In this document: positions 15,491 to 23,374 of the stretch, one piece after another
Numbering within the stretch: the stretch's first letter is position 1
Layout: each line of letters begins with the position of its first letter
Source: JAICJC01 sp963709425
GTDB lineage: Bacteria > Actinomycetota > Thermoleophilia > Gaiellales > JAICJC01
Reading direction: 5' to 3'
Length of the DNA stretch: 64,000 nt
Assembly: GCA_963709425.1 (NCBI GenBank)
Contig: CAVPWG010000002.1
Span: 1-64,000 of the forward strand
Program-made: the position numbers and the translations under genes
Notes under the pieces: model-generated
What the model was told of the DNA's origin: nothing
The model's input: the letters and a program-made list of their open reading frames with translations, nothing else
Databases searched by the model: none

Positions 15491-16426
15491 ATGTGCGGAA
15501 TCGCAGGAATCATCTACCGGAACGGCAACGGCGGACGCCCGCTCGGGGTCGACATGACCCGGATGCTCCAGTCCATGAAGCACCGCGGGCCGGACTCCAC
15601 CGGCTACGCCCTGTACGGGCCGGCGTCGGATCTCGTGCTCGTGCGCTTCACGCTGGCAGACGCGAACGACCCGCGTGACTTCGAGTTCTCGGAGCGGCTC
15701 GTGCGGCACCGGGCAGAGGTCGAGGGGCGGATGCGCGAGCTGGGCGCCCAGATCATGAACATCGAGGTCGACACCGAGTACGCGTTCCGGGCCGCGCTTC
15801 GCTATGAGGGCGACCTGAAGCGCCTCGCCGACTACCTCGAGGACGTCCCCGGCTGCGAGGTGCTCTCGCTCGGGAAGTCGCTCGAGATCGTGAAGGACCT
15901 GGGCGATGCCGAGACGGTTGCGGACCAGTACGGCCTCGGGACGTTCCAGGGAACGCACGCCATCGGCCACGTCCGCATGGCGACCGAGTCGGACGTCGAC
16001 ATCTCGGGTGCCCACCCCTACTGGGCCTACCCGTTCGCCGACGTCGCGGTCGTCCACAACGGCCAGCTCACGAACTACTTCCAGTGGAAGCGCCGCCTGG
16101 AGCGATCCGGCCACCGGTTCCAGTCCGAGTGCGACTCCGAGATCATCGCGGTCTACCTGGCCCAGAAGATGAGCGACGGCCTGTCGCTCGAGGAGGCGAT
16201 GAACGCCAGCCTCGACGACCTCGACGGCGTCTTCACCTACATCTGCGTGACCGGTGAGGCGCTCGGGGTGGCCAAGGACGAGATGGCCGCGAAGCCGCTC
16301 GTCCTCTACGAGGGTGACGACATGGTGGCGCTCGCATCCGAGGAGATCGCGATCCGGGCCATCATCGACCACGAGATCGAGACCTACGACCCGTACGAGC
16401 GGGAGGTGCTGGTATGGACGCGCTAG
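15491..16426 (+). CDS. Glutamate-synthase-like amidotransferase subunit (GlxB/MgsA type), cassette 1
   Basis: A class II glutamine amidotransferase domain, 311 aa. The mature nucleophile Cys2 is in MCGIAGI, and KHRGPDSTGYALYG, HVRMATES and VVHNGQLTNY form the glutamine pocket. Such stand-alone domains hydrolyse a gamma-glutamyl amide and pass the nitrogen to the flavin subunit. In methylamine users the homologue is MgsA of N-methylglutamate synthase. It overlaps the next gene by 13 bases, the same overlap as in cassette 2, which supports an old duplication of the block. GAGGAGGTCGCC precedes the ATG. Confidence 0.87.
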   Translation: MCGIAGIIYRNGNGGRPLGVDMTRMLQSMKHRGPDSTGYALYGPASDLVLVRFTLADANDPRDFEFSERLVRHRAEVEGRMRELGAQIMNIEVDTEYAFRAALRYEGDLKRLADYLEDVPGCEVLSLGKSLEIVKDLGDAETVADQYGLGTFQGTHAIGHVRMATESDVDISGAHPYWAYPFADVAVVHNGQLTNYFQWKRRLERSGHRFQSECDSEIIAVYLAQKMSDGLSLEEAMNASLDDLDGVFTYICVTGEALGVAKDEMAAKPLVLYEGDDMVALASEEIAIRAIIDHEIETYDPYEREVLVWTR

Positions 16427-17205
16427 TCGGCGAACGGCGGATCTCCTACGACGCGCGCGGCCTGGCCGAGCCGACGGCGGATGTGCCCCATGTGTCGGAG
16501 GTGTCGGGGACGAGTGCCGTCTTCGACGCCGCCGACCTGACGACCCGGCAGATCAACCTCGAGCTGCGCTCGCTCCTCTACGAGCAGGGCGTGACCGATG
16601 TGACGGTGAAGAACCCCGGCTCGAAGCACTCGATCGGAGTCGGCATCCTCACCCGCTGCAAGATCACCTACGAGGGCAGCCTCGGCTACTTCGGCTGCGG
16701 GCTGATCGACGGCCCCGAGGTGCACATCACCGGCCGGGTCGGCTGGTCGGCGTGCGAGAACATGATGTCCGGCGTCGTCGTCATCGAGAGCAACGCCGGC
16801 TCGCTCACCGGAGCGGCGCTGCGCGGCGGCGACATCGTCGTCAAGGGCCGCGTGGGTGCGCGGAGCGGCATCGACCAGAAGGGCGGGACGATCCTCACGC
16901 TGGGCTCGGCCGGCTCGATGACCGGCTTCATGATGCAGCGCGGCCACCAGATCATCTGCGGCGACGCCGGCCCCGGCCTTGGCGACTCGATGTACGACGG
17001 CATCATCTACGTCGGCGGCAAGGTGAAGGCGCTCGGCATCGACTGTGTGCCGGGCGAGTGGACGGAGGCCGACACCGAGTTCGTGAACCGCAAGTTCTCG
17101 ATCTACGGGCTCGGCTCGCCGCCCGAGTTCGACAAGTTCGTGTGCGGGAAGAAGCTCTACAACTACGACAACCTCGAGCCCTCGGAACGAAAGCTGGTCC
17201 TGTAG
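16414..17205 (+). CDS. Glutamate-synthase GXGXG-domain subunit (GlxC/MgsB type), cassette 1
   Basis: A 263-aa protein made of the right-handed beta helix that forms the C-terminal GXGXG domain of glutamate synthase. Repeated turns such as LGYFGCGLIDGPEVHITG, NAGSLTGAALRGGD and GSAGSMTGFMMQRG are visible. In fused glutamate synthases this domain holds the two active sites in place. Here it is a separate subunit between the amidotransferase and flavin genes, as in mgsB of N-methylglutamate synthase. The N-terminal 30 residues are extra compared with the cassette 2 copy (234 aa). Confidence 0.85.
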   Translation: MDALVGERRISYDARGLAEPTADVPHVSEVSGTSAVFDAADLTTRQINLELRSLLYEQGVTDVTVKNPGSKHSIGVGILTRCKITYEGSLGYFGCGLIDGPEVHITGRVGWSACENMMSGVVVIESNAGSLTGAALRGGDIVVKGRVGARSGIDQKGGTILTLGSAGSMTGFMMQRGHQIICGDAGPGLGDSMYDGIIYVGGKVKALGIDCVPGEWTEADTEFVNRKFSIYGLGSPPEFDKFVCGKKLYNYDNLEPSERKLVL

Positions 17206-18641
17206 TGGCGAACGACAAGACAACCTCCAAGCGCAACGTCCTCGGGCGAAGCGGCATCTTCACGCACGAGGTCATCGACGACATCCATGTGAAGGCCGAG
17301 CTCGGCCGCTACCGCATGCGCGGCTTCTCGATGTTCAAGCCGATCCCGCACTGGGACGAGCTGATGTTCATGCCCGGCACGCTGACCCGGTTCGTGATCG
17401 AGGGCTATCGCGAGAAGTGCGAAACGAGGACGGTGCTCGGCGCGCGCTTCGCCAAGAAGCCGATCGAGCTCGACATCCCGGTCTACATCACCGGCATGAG
17501 CTTCGGGGCGTTGTCGCTCGAGGCCAAGATGGCGCTCGCCAAGGGCGCGTCGATGGCCGGCTCGGCGACGTGCTCGGGCGAGGGCGGGATGATCCCGCCG
17601 GAGCGCGACCTCTCGACCAAGTGGTACTACCAGTGCATCCAGAGCCGGTACGGCTTCAACCCGCACCACCTGATGCTCGCCGACGCGTGCGAGTTCTTCA
17701 TCGGCCAGGGCTGCAAGGTCGGGCTGGGCGGCCACCTGATGGGCCAGAAGGTGACTGAGCAGGTCGCCGAGATGCGCTCGCTGCCCGCCGGCATCGACCA
17801 GCGCTCGCCGGCCCGCCACCCCGACTGGCTCGGCCCCGACGACCTCTCGCTCAAGGTGCAGGAGATCCGAGAGGCGACCGACTACCAGATCCCGATCCAG
17901 CTCAAGCTGGGCGCGGCGCGGGTCTACGACGACGTGCGCATGGCGGCCAAGTGCGGGCCGGACATCATCTACCTGGACGGCGCCGAGGGCGGCACCGGCG
18001 CCGGCCCGCACATCGCGACCGAGGAGACGGGCATCCCGCTCATGGCGGCCATCCCCGAGGCCCGGCGGGCGCTCGAGGACGTCGGCCTGGCCGACGAGAT
18101 CGACCTCGTCGTGGCGGGCGGCATCCGAAACGGCGGCGACATCGCCAAGGCGCTCGCACTCGGCGCGAAGGCCGTCGCGATCGGCCATTCGGCGCTGATG
18201 GCGCTCAACTGCAACAAGGAGATCCCCGGCGTCACCGACTACGAGGGCACGATCGGCGTCCCGGCCGGCGAGTGCTACCACTGCCACACCGGCCGCTGCC
18301 CGGTCGGGATCACGACGCAGGATCCCGAGCTGCGGAAGCGCCTCGTCGTCGACGAGGCCGCCGAGCGGGTCTACAACTTCCTGCACACGCTGACGCTCGA
18401 GGTGCAGATGCTGGCCCGGGCGTGCGGCAAGACCAACATCCACAGCCTCGAGCCCGAGGACCTGTGCGCGCTCACCGTCGAGGCGGCGGCAATGGCGAAG
18501 GTGCCGCTGGCCGGGACGGACTACATCCCGGGCGTGACCGAGCGCGAGACGCTCGCCGAGATCCGCCGCCTGCTCGAGAAGAAGCACGAGGAGGAGGCCA
18601 TGACCCACGTCGGACAGCCGCTCGAGGCGGCGGGGGAGTAG
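17205..18641 (+). CDS. Glutamate-synthase FMN/Fe-S subunit (GlxD/MgsC type), cassette 1
   Basis: The 478-aa protein matches the FMN-binding synthase domain of glutamate synthase (GlxD/MgsC). Motifs include ITGMSFGALS, the glycine-rich GLGGHLMG, DGAEGGTGAGP (phosphate binding), AGGIRNGGDIAKALALGA, and a cysteine cluster C-x2-C-x4-C-PVG for a 3Fe-4S centre. It would join the released amine to 2-oxoglutarate and reduce the imine to an N-substituted glutamate. The GTG start overlaps the previous stop by one base. The electron donor is not encoded nearby and is probably ferredoxin or a reductase elsewhere. Confidence 0.87.
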   Translation: MANDKTTSKRNVLGRSGIFTHEVIDDIHVKAELGRYRMRGFSMFKPIPHWDELMFMPGTLTRFVIEGYREKCETRTVLGARFAKKPIELDIPVYITGMSFGALSLEAKMALAKGASMAGSATCSGEGGMIPPERDLSTKWYYQCIQSRYGFNPHHLMLADACEFFIGQGCKVGLGGHLMGQKVTEQVAEMRSLPAGIDQRSPARHPDWLGPDDLSLKVQEIREATDYQIPIQLKLGAARVYDDVRMAAKCGPDIIYLDGAEGGTGAGPHIATEETGIPLMAAIPEARRALEDVGLADEIDLVVAGGIRNGGDIAKALALGAKAVAIGHSALMALNCNKEIPGVTDYEGTIGVPAGECYHCHTGRCPVGITTQDPELRKRLVVDEAAERVYNFLHTLTLEVQMLARACGKTNIHSLEPEDLCALTVEAAAMAKVPLAGTDYIPGVTERETLAEIRRLLEKKHEEEAMTHVGQPLEAAGE

Positions 18642-18649
18642 GAGGCGCC

Positions 18650-19075
18650 ATGAGCGAACAGGAGCGCCACATCGCGATCGACGCCGAGACGCTCGCCGGT
18701 CACCGCTTCCCCTATCAGGAGGACATCTCGCTGGTGGAGGACGTCGACCTGATGGCCGCGACCCCCGGCGAGGACATCAACTGGCTCGAGGACGTCGAGC
18801 TGCTCGAGGAGGAGGGCGTGCCCGCGGTCTTCGACCGCTACTCGAACTCGTTCCTCCGCATCCACTTCCCCATTCCGGAGGGGCGCGAGAACGAGATCGC
18901 CCGAAAGGTGCTGATCAAGCACCTGCAGTCGGGGAACTCCTACGGCATCCAGCTCAAGGAGCAGCACTGCAAGTTCCCGCAGGTCGAGCTCGGCCCGTGG
19001 GTGGAGGGCTCACGCACCGTGGGCACCGATTGGAAGCCGGCCGTGCTCGAGGGCTGGGAGCCGCCGGCTCACTAG
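18650..19075 (+). CDS. Unknown 141-aa acidic protein, fifth gene of cassette 1
   Basis: I do not recognise this protein. It is soluble, strongly acidic in the first 60 residues (several ED-, LEDVE-type clusters) and has a more mixed second half with single H and C residues in KEQHCKF. No signal peptide or membrane helix is visible. It begins 8 bases after the GlxD-like gene with AGGAGG ahead of its ATG, so it is clearly part of the operon. No counterpart exists in cassette 2, where the matching position holds the SoxD-type subunit. It could be an assembly factor, an electron-transfer partner or a specificity subunit. None of these is supported by a motif. Confidence 0.75.
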   Translation: MSEQERHIAIDAETLAGHRFPYQEDISLVEDVDLMAATPGEDINWLEDVELLEEEGVPAVFDRYSNSFLRIHFPIPEGRENEIARKVLIKHLQSGNSYGIQLKEQHCKFPQVELGPWVEGSRTVGTDWKPAVLEGWEPPAH

Positions 19076-19084
19076 GGAACGGCG

Positions 19085-19783
19085 ATGGCCGCAACCCTGG
19101 CAGCTCTTCTCGCGATCCCGCTCGTCGCCGCCGGGCACGGGCATGCCGTCCACCGGACGGCCGAGATCGGGCGCTCGGTTGACGGCCGGGCGATCCACGT
19201 CGTCGAATCGGGAACGCCCGGCCAACCGCGGATCCTCGTTGTCGGCTGCATCCACGGGAACGAGTGCGCCGGGATGGCGGTCATCCGCGCGCTGCGCCGA
19301 CGGCCGCCGCCGGCCCATGCCGACCTCTGGCTCGTCCCCACGCTGAATCCCGACGGTCGGGTCGCGGCCACCAGGCAGAATGCCCACGGCGTCGACCTGA
19401 ACCGCAACTTCGCCGCGGGCTGGACGCGGCACGGCGCCCCGGGCAGCACGTACTACTCCGGCCCGCGGCGGTTCTCGGAGCCCGAGACGCAGGCCGCGCG
19501 TCGGCTGGTCACCGCCGTCAGGCCGAAGGTCACGATCTGGTACCACCAGCACATGCGGCTCGTCTGGACGTCGGGGAAGAGCGTCCCCGCCGGCCGCCGC
19601 TACGCGACGATGGTGGGCCTGCCGCTGTATGTCCACCGCTCGCCCGGCGGGGCGGCGTCGGAGTGGATCCGCGTCCGGTTCCCGCGCCTCGATGCCTTCG
19701 CCGTCGAGCTTCCGGCCGGGCGGCTGTCGCGCGGCGGCGTCCGCCGGCACGTCGGGGCCGTGCTCGCGATGGCCGGCGCCTGA
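19085..19783 (+). CDS. M14-family zinc carboxypeptidase/amidase, probably secreted
   Basis: The 232-aa protein has a short hydrophobic N terminus (AATLAALLAIPLVAAG) that looks like a signal peptide. The M14 zinc site is visible: H-x-x-E in CIHGNE (about residue 57-61) and the later His in WYHQH. The arginine motif GVDLNRNF and the catalytic Glu in FAVELPAG follow. Small proteins of this type resemble murein peptide amidase and cut peptides such as cell-wall fragments. It sits 9 bases behind the unknown 141-aa gene, so it may be co-transcribed, though its role seems unrelated. Confidence 0.8.
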   Translation: MAATLAALLAIPLVAAGHGHAVHRTAEIGRSVDGRAIHVVESGTPGQPRILVVGCIHGNECAGMAVIRALRRRPPPAHADLWLVPTLNPDGRVAATRQNAHGVDLNRNFAAGWTRHGAPGSTYYSGPRRFSEPETQAARRLVTAVRPKVTIWYHQHMRLVWTSGKSVPAGRRYATMVGLPLYVHRSPGGAASEWIRVRFPRLDAFAVELPAGRLSRGGVRRHVGAVLAMAGA

Positions 19784-19832
19784 CCCATGGGGTCGGGCCT
19801 CGGGGGCCCGGCCCCGGTGGCTCACACCTCGG

Positions 19833-19838
19833 TAGGGT
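19833..19838 (+). promoter_or_regulatory. Leaderless -10 box of the DMT transporter gene
   Basis: TAGGGT ends 6 bases before the GTG start, and no ribosome binding site lies between, so transcription probably begins at the start codon. Confidence 0.55.
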
Positions 19839-19844
19839 GCTCCG

Positions 19845-20669
19845 GTGCCCGCCACGGCCCTCGCGCTCGCACTCGCCGCAGCGGCGCTGCACGCGGGCTG
19901 GAACATCCTGATCGCGCGCGCCGGCGACCCCGAGGGCGCCGGGGCCGCGGCGATCCTGATCGGCGCGGCGGCGTTCGCGCCCGTCGCGCTGCTCACCTGG
20001 CGGGTCGAGTGGGGGGCGGCGCCCTACATCGCCGCCTCGGCCGCCGCCGAACTGGCGTACTTCGCGCTCCTGGCCGCGGCGTACAGGCGCTACGACCTCT
20101 CGGTCGTCTACCCGATCGCCCGAGGCGCCGCGCCTGTCCTCGTCCTCGTCTTTGCCGTCGTGGCCACCTCGGCGCAGGCGTCGCCGCTCGAGGTGGCGGG
20201 CGTGGCGATCGTGGCGGTCGGCATCATGCTGGTCCGCGGCGTCCACGTGGGAGGCGGCTGGGCCGCGCCGGCGATGGCGCTGGGCGTCGCCGCGTGCATC
20301 GCGGCGTACACGGTCATCGACAAGTCCGGGCTCCACCACGCGGCGGCGATCCCGTACCTCGAGATCACGCTGACGATCTCGGGGATCGCGTACGCCGCCG
20401 GGCTCTCGCTCGCGCGCGGCACGGACGTCGTCCGGAACGGGTTCTCGCGCTGGACGGCCGGAGCCGGGGTCGCGATGTTCCTGGCCTACGCGCTCGTGCT
20501 CGCCGCCCTGAGGCTGGCACCCGCCGCCTCGGTCGCGGCGGTGCGCGAGACGAGCGTCGTCATGGCGACGATCATGGCCGCCGTCGTCCTCCGCGAGCCG
20601 GTGTCGCCCGGGCGGGCCACCGGCGCCGTGCTGGTCGCCGCCGGGGTCGTCGCGCTCGCGCTCGCATGA
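19845..20669 (+). CDS. DMT/EamA-family transporter
   Basis: The 274-aa protein has about ten hydrophobic segments in two EamA repeats, typical of drug/metabolite transporters. The motif YRRYDLSVVYPIARGAAPVLV in the first half and the matching LRLAPAASVAAVRETSVV in the second are family-like. These proteins export or import amino acids, amines and other small metabolites; the substrate is not predictable. The GTG start follows a leaderless promoter. The PlsY-like gene overlaps its end by 4 bases (ATGA). Confidence 0.8.
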   Translation: MPATALALALAAAALHAGWNILIARAGDPEGAGAAAILIGAAAFAPVALLTWRVEWGAAPYIAASAAAELAYFALLAAAYRRYDLSVVYPIARGAAPVLVLVFAVVATSAQASPLEVAGVAIVAVGIMLVRGVHVGGGWAAPAMALGVAACIAAYTVIDKSGLHHAAAIPYLEITLTISGIAYAAGLSLARGTDVVRNGFSRWTAGAGVAMFLAYALVLAALRLAPAASVAAVRETSVVMATIMAAVVLREPVSPGRATGAVLVAAGVVALALA

Positions 20670-21223
20670 CCGCCGCGGCCGTCACGATCCTGGCATACGC
20701 GCTGGGCTGCGTCGCGACCGGCTACTACGTCGTCAGGCTCGTGACCGGGGAGGACGTGCGCGCCCAGGTGACCGGATCGACCGGGGCGCGGAACGTCGGC
20801 CGCCGCCTGGGGATCGCCGCCGCCGTTCTCACCTTCGCGGCCGACGTCGCCAAGGGAGCGGCCGCGGTCGCCATCGCGCTCGCCGTGGCGGGCGGCGGCG
20901 CCGGGGCTGCCGCCCTCGTGGCCGTGGTCGCCGGGCACGTCGCGCCTGTCCAGCTCGGATTTCGGGGCGGGCGCGGCCTGGGGCCGGCCCTGGGCGGGAT
21001 GCTCGTCCTCGACTGGCGGGTGGCGGCGGTCGCGATCGCGGCAGCGGCGCTCTCGGCCGCGACGACCCGCGCCCTCACCGCATCAGGGCTCGTCGGCGTC
21101 GTCGCAGCGCCCGCCGCGGCGCTGGCGCTGGGCGACCGCCGGACGGCGCTCGCGGCCGGCGTCACGGCTGGGATCATCCTCGCGGCCCACGCGCGCCGGC
21201 GGCCGGTTCAGCTCCAGGGGTAG
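20666..21223 (+). CDS. PlsY-like glycerol-3-phosphate acyltransferase
   Basis: PlsY transfers an acyl group from acyl phosphate to glycerol-3-phosphate in the membrane. The 185-aa protein has five or so hydrophobic segments and the two PlsY motifs, GSTGARNVGRR (normally GSGNxGxTN-like) and FRGGRGLGPALGG (normally F.GGKGVATxxG). The motifs are recognisable but divergent, so activity may differ. It overlaps the transporter gene and converges on the SoxB-like gene with 16 shared bases. Confidence 0.65.
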   Translation: MTAAAVTILAYALGCVATGYYVVRLVTGEDVRAQVTGSTGARNVGRRLGIAAAVLTFAADVAKGAAAVAIALAVAGGGAGAAALVAVVAGHVAPVQLGFRGGRGLGPALGGMLVLDWRVAAVAIAAAALSAATTRALTASGLVGVVAAPAAALALGDRRTALAAGVTAGIILAAHARRRPVQLQG

Positions 21224-22512
21224 GGGCTGTTCGAGACCGGGTGCAGGTCGCCCGTCGCGAACCGCTCGTACCGGAACGGGTGCAGCAGGGCCGAGTCGCC
21301 GCCCACGACAACCCGCGCCACCTCACGGCCGACGCCGATCATCTTGTAGCCGTGGTTCGAGTCGGCGATGACGTAGGCGTTGGGCCGCATGTAGTCGAAG
21401 ACGGGGAAGCTGTCGGCGGTGAAGCACCCCACGCCGCCCGACCGCACGTTCTTGTACGTCGCGCGCTTGCCCTCGAAGCGCTTCATGCAGTGCGAGAGCG
21501 AGGCGCACCACATGTCGGCGAAGGACGAGTCGACGCTCGCGGTCGGGTACGGGTCGACGTCGAAGTCGTTCCCGACCACGACGGGCGCCGCTCCGCCCTG
21601 GACGCCGTGCAGGTCCTGCTTGAAGTAGTTCCCCCACAGCTCGTCGGTGATCAGCCCGCCGTCGTCGTCGTAGAGCGGGGCGTCGGAGTCGACGTGGAGC
21701 ACGGGCGGCATCGAGCCGTCGGGCAGCGAGAGCAGTCCCGGGTCGACGTCGATCTCGCCCTCCTGGAGGTACCAGTACGTCCACATCTCCTGATCGGCGT
21801 GCACGGATCCGTCCGGCGTGCGCACGTCGAGCGTGTTGGGGAGCCCGAGCATCGTCCAGATCGACTTCACCCACGGCCCCACGGCCACGATCACCTGTTC
21901 GACGGAGATGTCGCCCTGGTCGGTGTGGACCACCGTCACCGCGCCCGCACCGTCCATCGTGAAGCCCGTGACCCGGATGCCGTCGACCAGCCGGGCGCCG
22001 GCCTCCCTCGCCTTGGCCGCCAGGCCGTGCATCGAGGCCAGGTTGTTGGCGAACCCGCCCTTGTGCTCGTGCAGGCACACCTCGACGCCCTGCGCGCGCC
22101 AGTCCGGGAACATCCCGCGCATGTGGTCGGACACGTCGTCCGCGCCGACGATCAGGTCGGACGGATAGCCGATCCGCTGCTGGCGCTCGTGGACCTCGGT
22201 CAGGTCGGACACCTGCGAGCCGGCTCCCAGGGCGACATATCCGACCGCGTGGTAGGAGAACGCCTCGGGATCCTGCTCCCAGACCTCGACGTTGGCCGCC
22301 ATCAGCTCTGACATCGCGGGCTGGTAGTAGTTGTTGCGGACGACGCCGCAGGCGATGCCGGATGCGCCGGCGCCGACACCGGTCTTGTCGAGGATGAGGA
22401 CGTCGGGCTCGTCGCCGCGCGCACGCTGCTCCTTGGCGAGATGCCAGGCCGTGGAGAGGCCGTGGACACCGGCGCCGATCACCAGGTACTTCGCAGACGT
22501 GGGCAGGCTCAT
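21208..22512 (-). CDS. FAD-dependent oxidoreductase, sarcosine-oxidase-beta-like
   Basis: A stand-alone DAO-family flavoprotein of 434 aa with the dinucleotide motif GAGVHG near the start and a SoxB-like N-terminal half (GVGAGASGIACGVVRNNYY). Family members oxidise the C-N bond of N-methyl or secondary amino acids. No other sarcosine oxidase subunit is adjacent, so it could be a monomeric enzyme or use partners elsewhere. I chose the second ATG (22512) because GGAGGTGA lies just upstream. It is downstream of an IclR regulator on the same strand, and a set of palindromic half-sites separates the two, so regulated expression is likely. It is a candidate oxidase for cassette 1 products. Confidence 0.8.
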   Translation of the reverse strand: MSLPTSAKYLVIGAGVHGLSTAWHLAKEQRARGDEPDVLILDKTGVGAGASGIACGVVRNNYYQPAMSELMAANVEVWEQDPEAFSYHAVGYVALGAGSQVSDLTEVHERQQRIGYPSDLIVGADDVSDHMRGMFPDWRAQGVEVCLHEHKGGFANNLASMHGLAAKAREAGARLVDGIRVTGFTMDGAGAVTVVHTDQGDISVEQVIVAVGPWVKSIWTMLGLPNTLDVRTPDGSVHADQEMWTYWYLQEGEIDVDPGLLSLPDGSMPPVLHVDSDAPLYDDDGGLITDELWGNYFKQDLHGVQGGAAPVVVGNDFDVDPYPTASVDSSFADMWCASLSHCMKRFEGKRATYKNVRSGGVGCFTADSFPVFDYMRPNAYVIADSNHGYKMIGVGREVARVVVGGDSALLHPFRYERFATGDLHPVSNSPYPWS

Positions 22513-22527
22513 CGTCGTCACCTCCAT

Positions 22528-22554
22528 TATTGCCTCTACGGCAATATCATTGCC
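22528..22554. promoter_or_regulatory. Triple half-site operator upstream of the SoxB-like gene
   Basis: TATTGCC and GGCAATA form a perfect 7-5-7 inverted repeat at 22528-22546. A third copy of ATTGCC at 22549-22554 makes a second palindrome GGCAAT-ATC-ATTGCC. The first and third half-sites are 20 bases apart, about two helical turns. The site lies 16 bases before the oxidoreductase start codon. The adjacent IclR regulator is the natural candidate to bind it. Confidence 0.6.
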
Positions 22555-22556
22555 AT

Positions 22557-23327
22557 TTACTCAACAGCATACCCCAGCGCGGCCGAGAGCGCGAGGGCGT
22601 GGGAGCCAAGGAGCGGCACCGCCGCGTCCTGTGCGCCGACCGGGAATCGCGAGTCGGGGCCCTGCACGCCCAGGATGGCGATCAGCTCCCCGGGCTCTCC
22701 GAAGACCGGCACCGCGACGGCGTTCAGGTCGGGCTCGCGCTCCCGTGTCGCGTGCGCGTGGCCGTCTCTGCGGACGGCGGCGACCTCATCGGCCAGGCGT
22801 GCTGGGTCGGTGATCGTGTGCTCCGTGTATCGGGCCAGGGGCGCCGCGGGGAGCTCGTCGGCCGCGAATGCCAGCATCACCTTGCCGGTCGCCGTGGCGT
22901 GGGCGATGCTCGGCCGGCCGACGCGGGCGACCGACGCCACGCTCGCCCGGCTCAGCACGAAGTCGATCGTGACGGCGTCGGGATCGCCCGGGACCGAGAG
23001 CGTCGCCGTCTCGCCGGTCTCGTCCGCCAGCTCGTCGAGGTGGGGGCGGGCGGCGACGCGCAGGTCGAGGCCGCCGAGCGCGTGGCCCGCGAGCCGCAAG
23101 ACCTGCGGGCCGAGCCGGTAGCGGCCGGTCGCGGGCCGGTGCTCGACATAGCCCGCGGCGGCGAGCGTTGCGAGGATCCGCGACACCGTCGAAGCGTTGA
23201 TCCCGGTCACCCGGGCGAGCTCGTTGGTCCCGACATCGCCCCCCACCTCGGGGAACGCGTCGAGCACGCGAAGGGCGCGCTCCACCGCGGCCAGCCGCCG
23301 CGTGGCGGGTCGTCCGGTGGGTGGCAC
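22557..23327 (-). CDS. IclR-family transcriptional regulator
   Basis: The 256-aa protein has the N-terminal winged helix (VERALRVLDAFPE..., with GINASTVSRILATLAAAGYVEH as recognition region, about residues 15-70). A C-terminal effector domain follows, ending in the usual GVQGPDSRFP region. IclR regulators respond to small organic molecules. It lies directly upstream of the SoxB-like oxidoreductase on the same strand and is divergent from a flavin reductase gene 47 bases away, so it may control both. The GTG start is the one that matches the family N terminus best. Confidence 0.87.
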   Translation of the reverse strand: MPPTGRPATRRLAAVERALRVLDAFPEVGGDVGTNELARVTGINASTVSRILATLAAAGYVEHRPATGRYRLGPQVLRLAGHALGGLDLRVAARPHLDELADETGETATLSVPGDPDAVTIDFVLSRASVASVARVGRPSIAHATATGKVMLAFAADELPAAPLARYTEHTITDPARLADEVAAVRRDGHAHATREREPDLNAVAVPVFGEPGELIAILGVQGPDSRFPVGAQDAAVPLLGSHALALSAALGYAVE

Positions 23328-23361
23328 ACGGGATGTCTACCACCCCCGGCAGCGCCGGTGT

Positions 23362-23367
23362 TAGGCT
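23362..23367 (+). promoter_or_regulatory. Leaderless -10 box of the flavin reductase gene
   Basis: TAGGCT ends 7 bases before the ATG at 23375 with no ribosome binding site. Its position inside the divergent gap with the IclR gene would allow shared control. Confidence 0.55.
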
Positions 23368-23374
23368 CGTCGCC

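Noticed and set aside
13592..16372. A 926-codon minus-strand open frame
   Set aside because: It is antisense to the AEC transporter, the cassette 1 ligase and the amidotransferase. All three have clear family motifs, so it is a GC-bias shadow.
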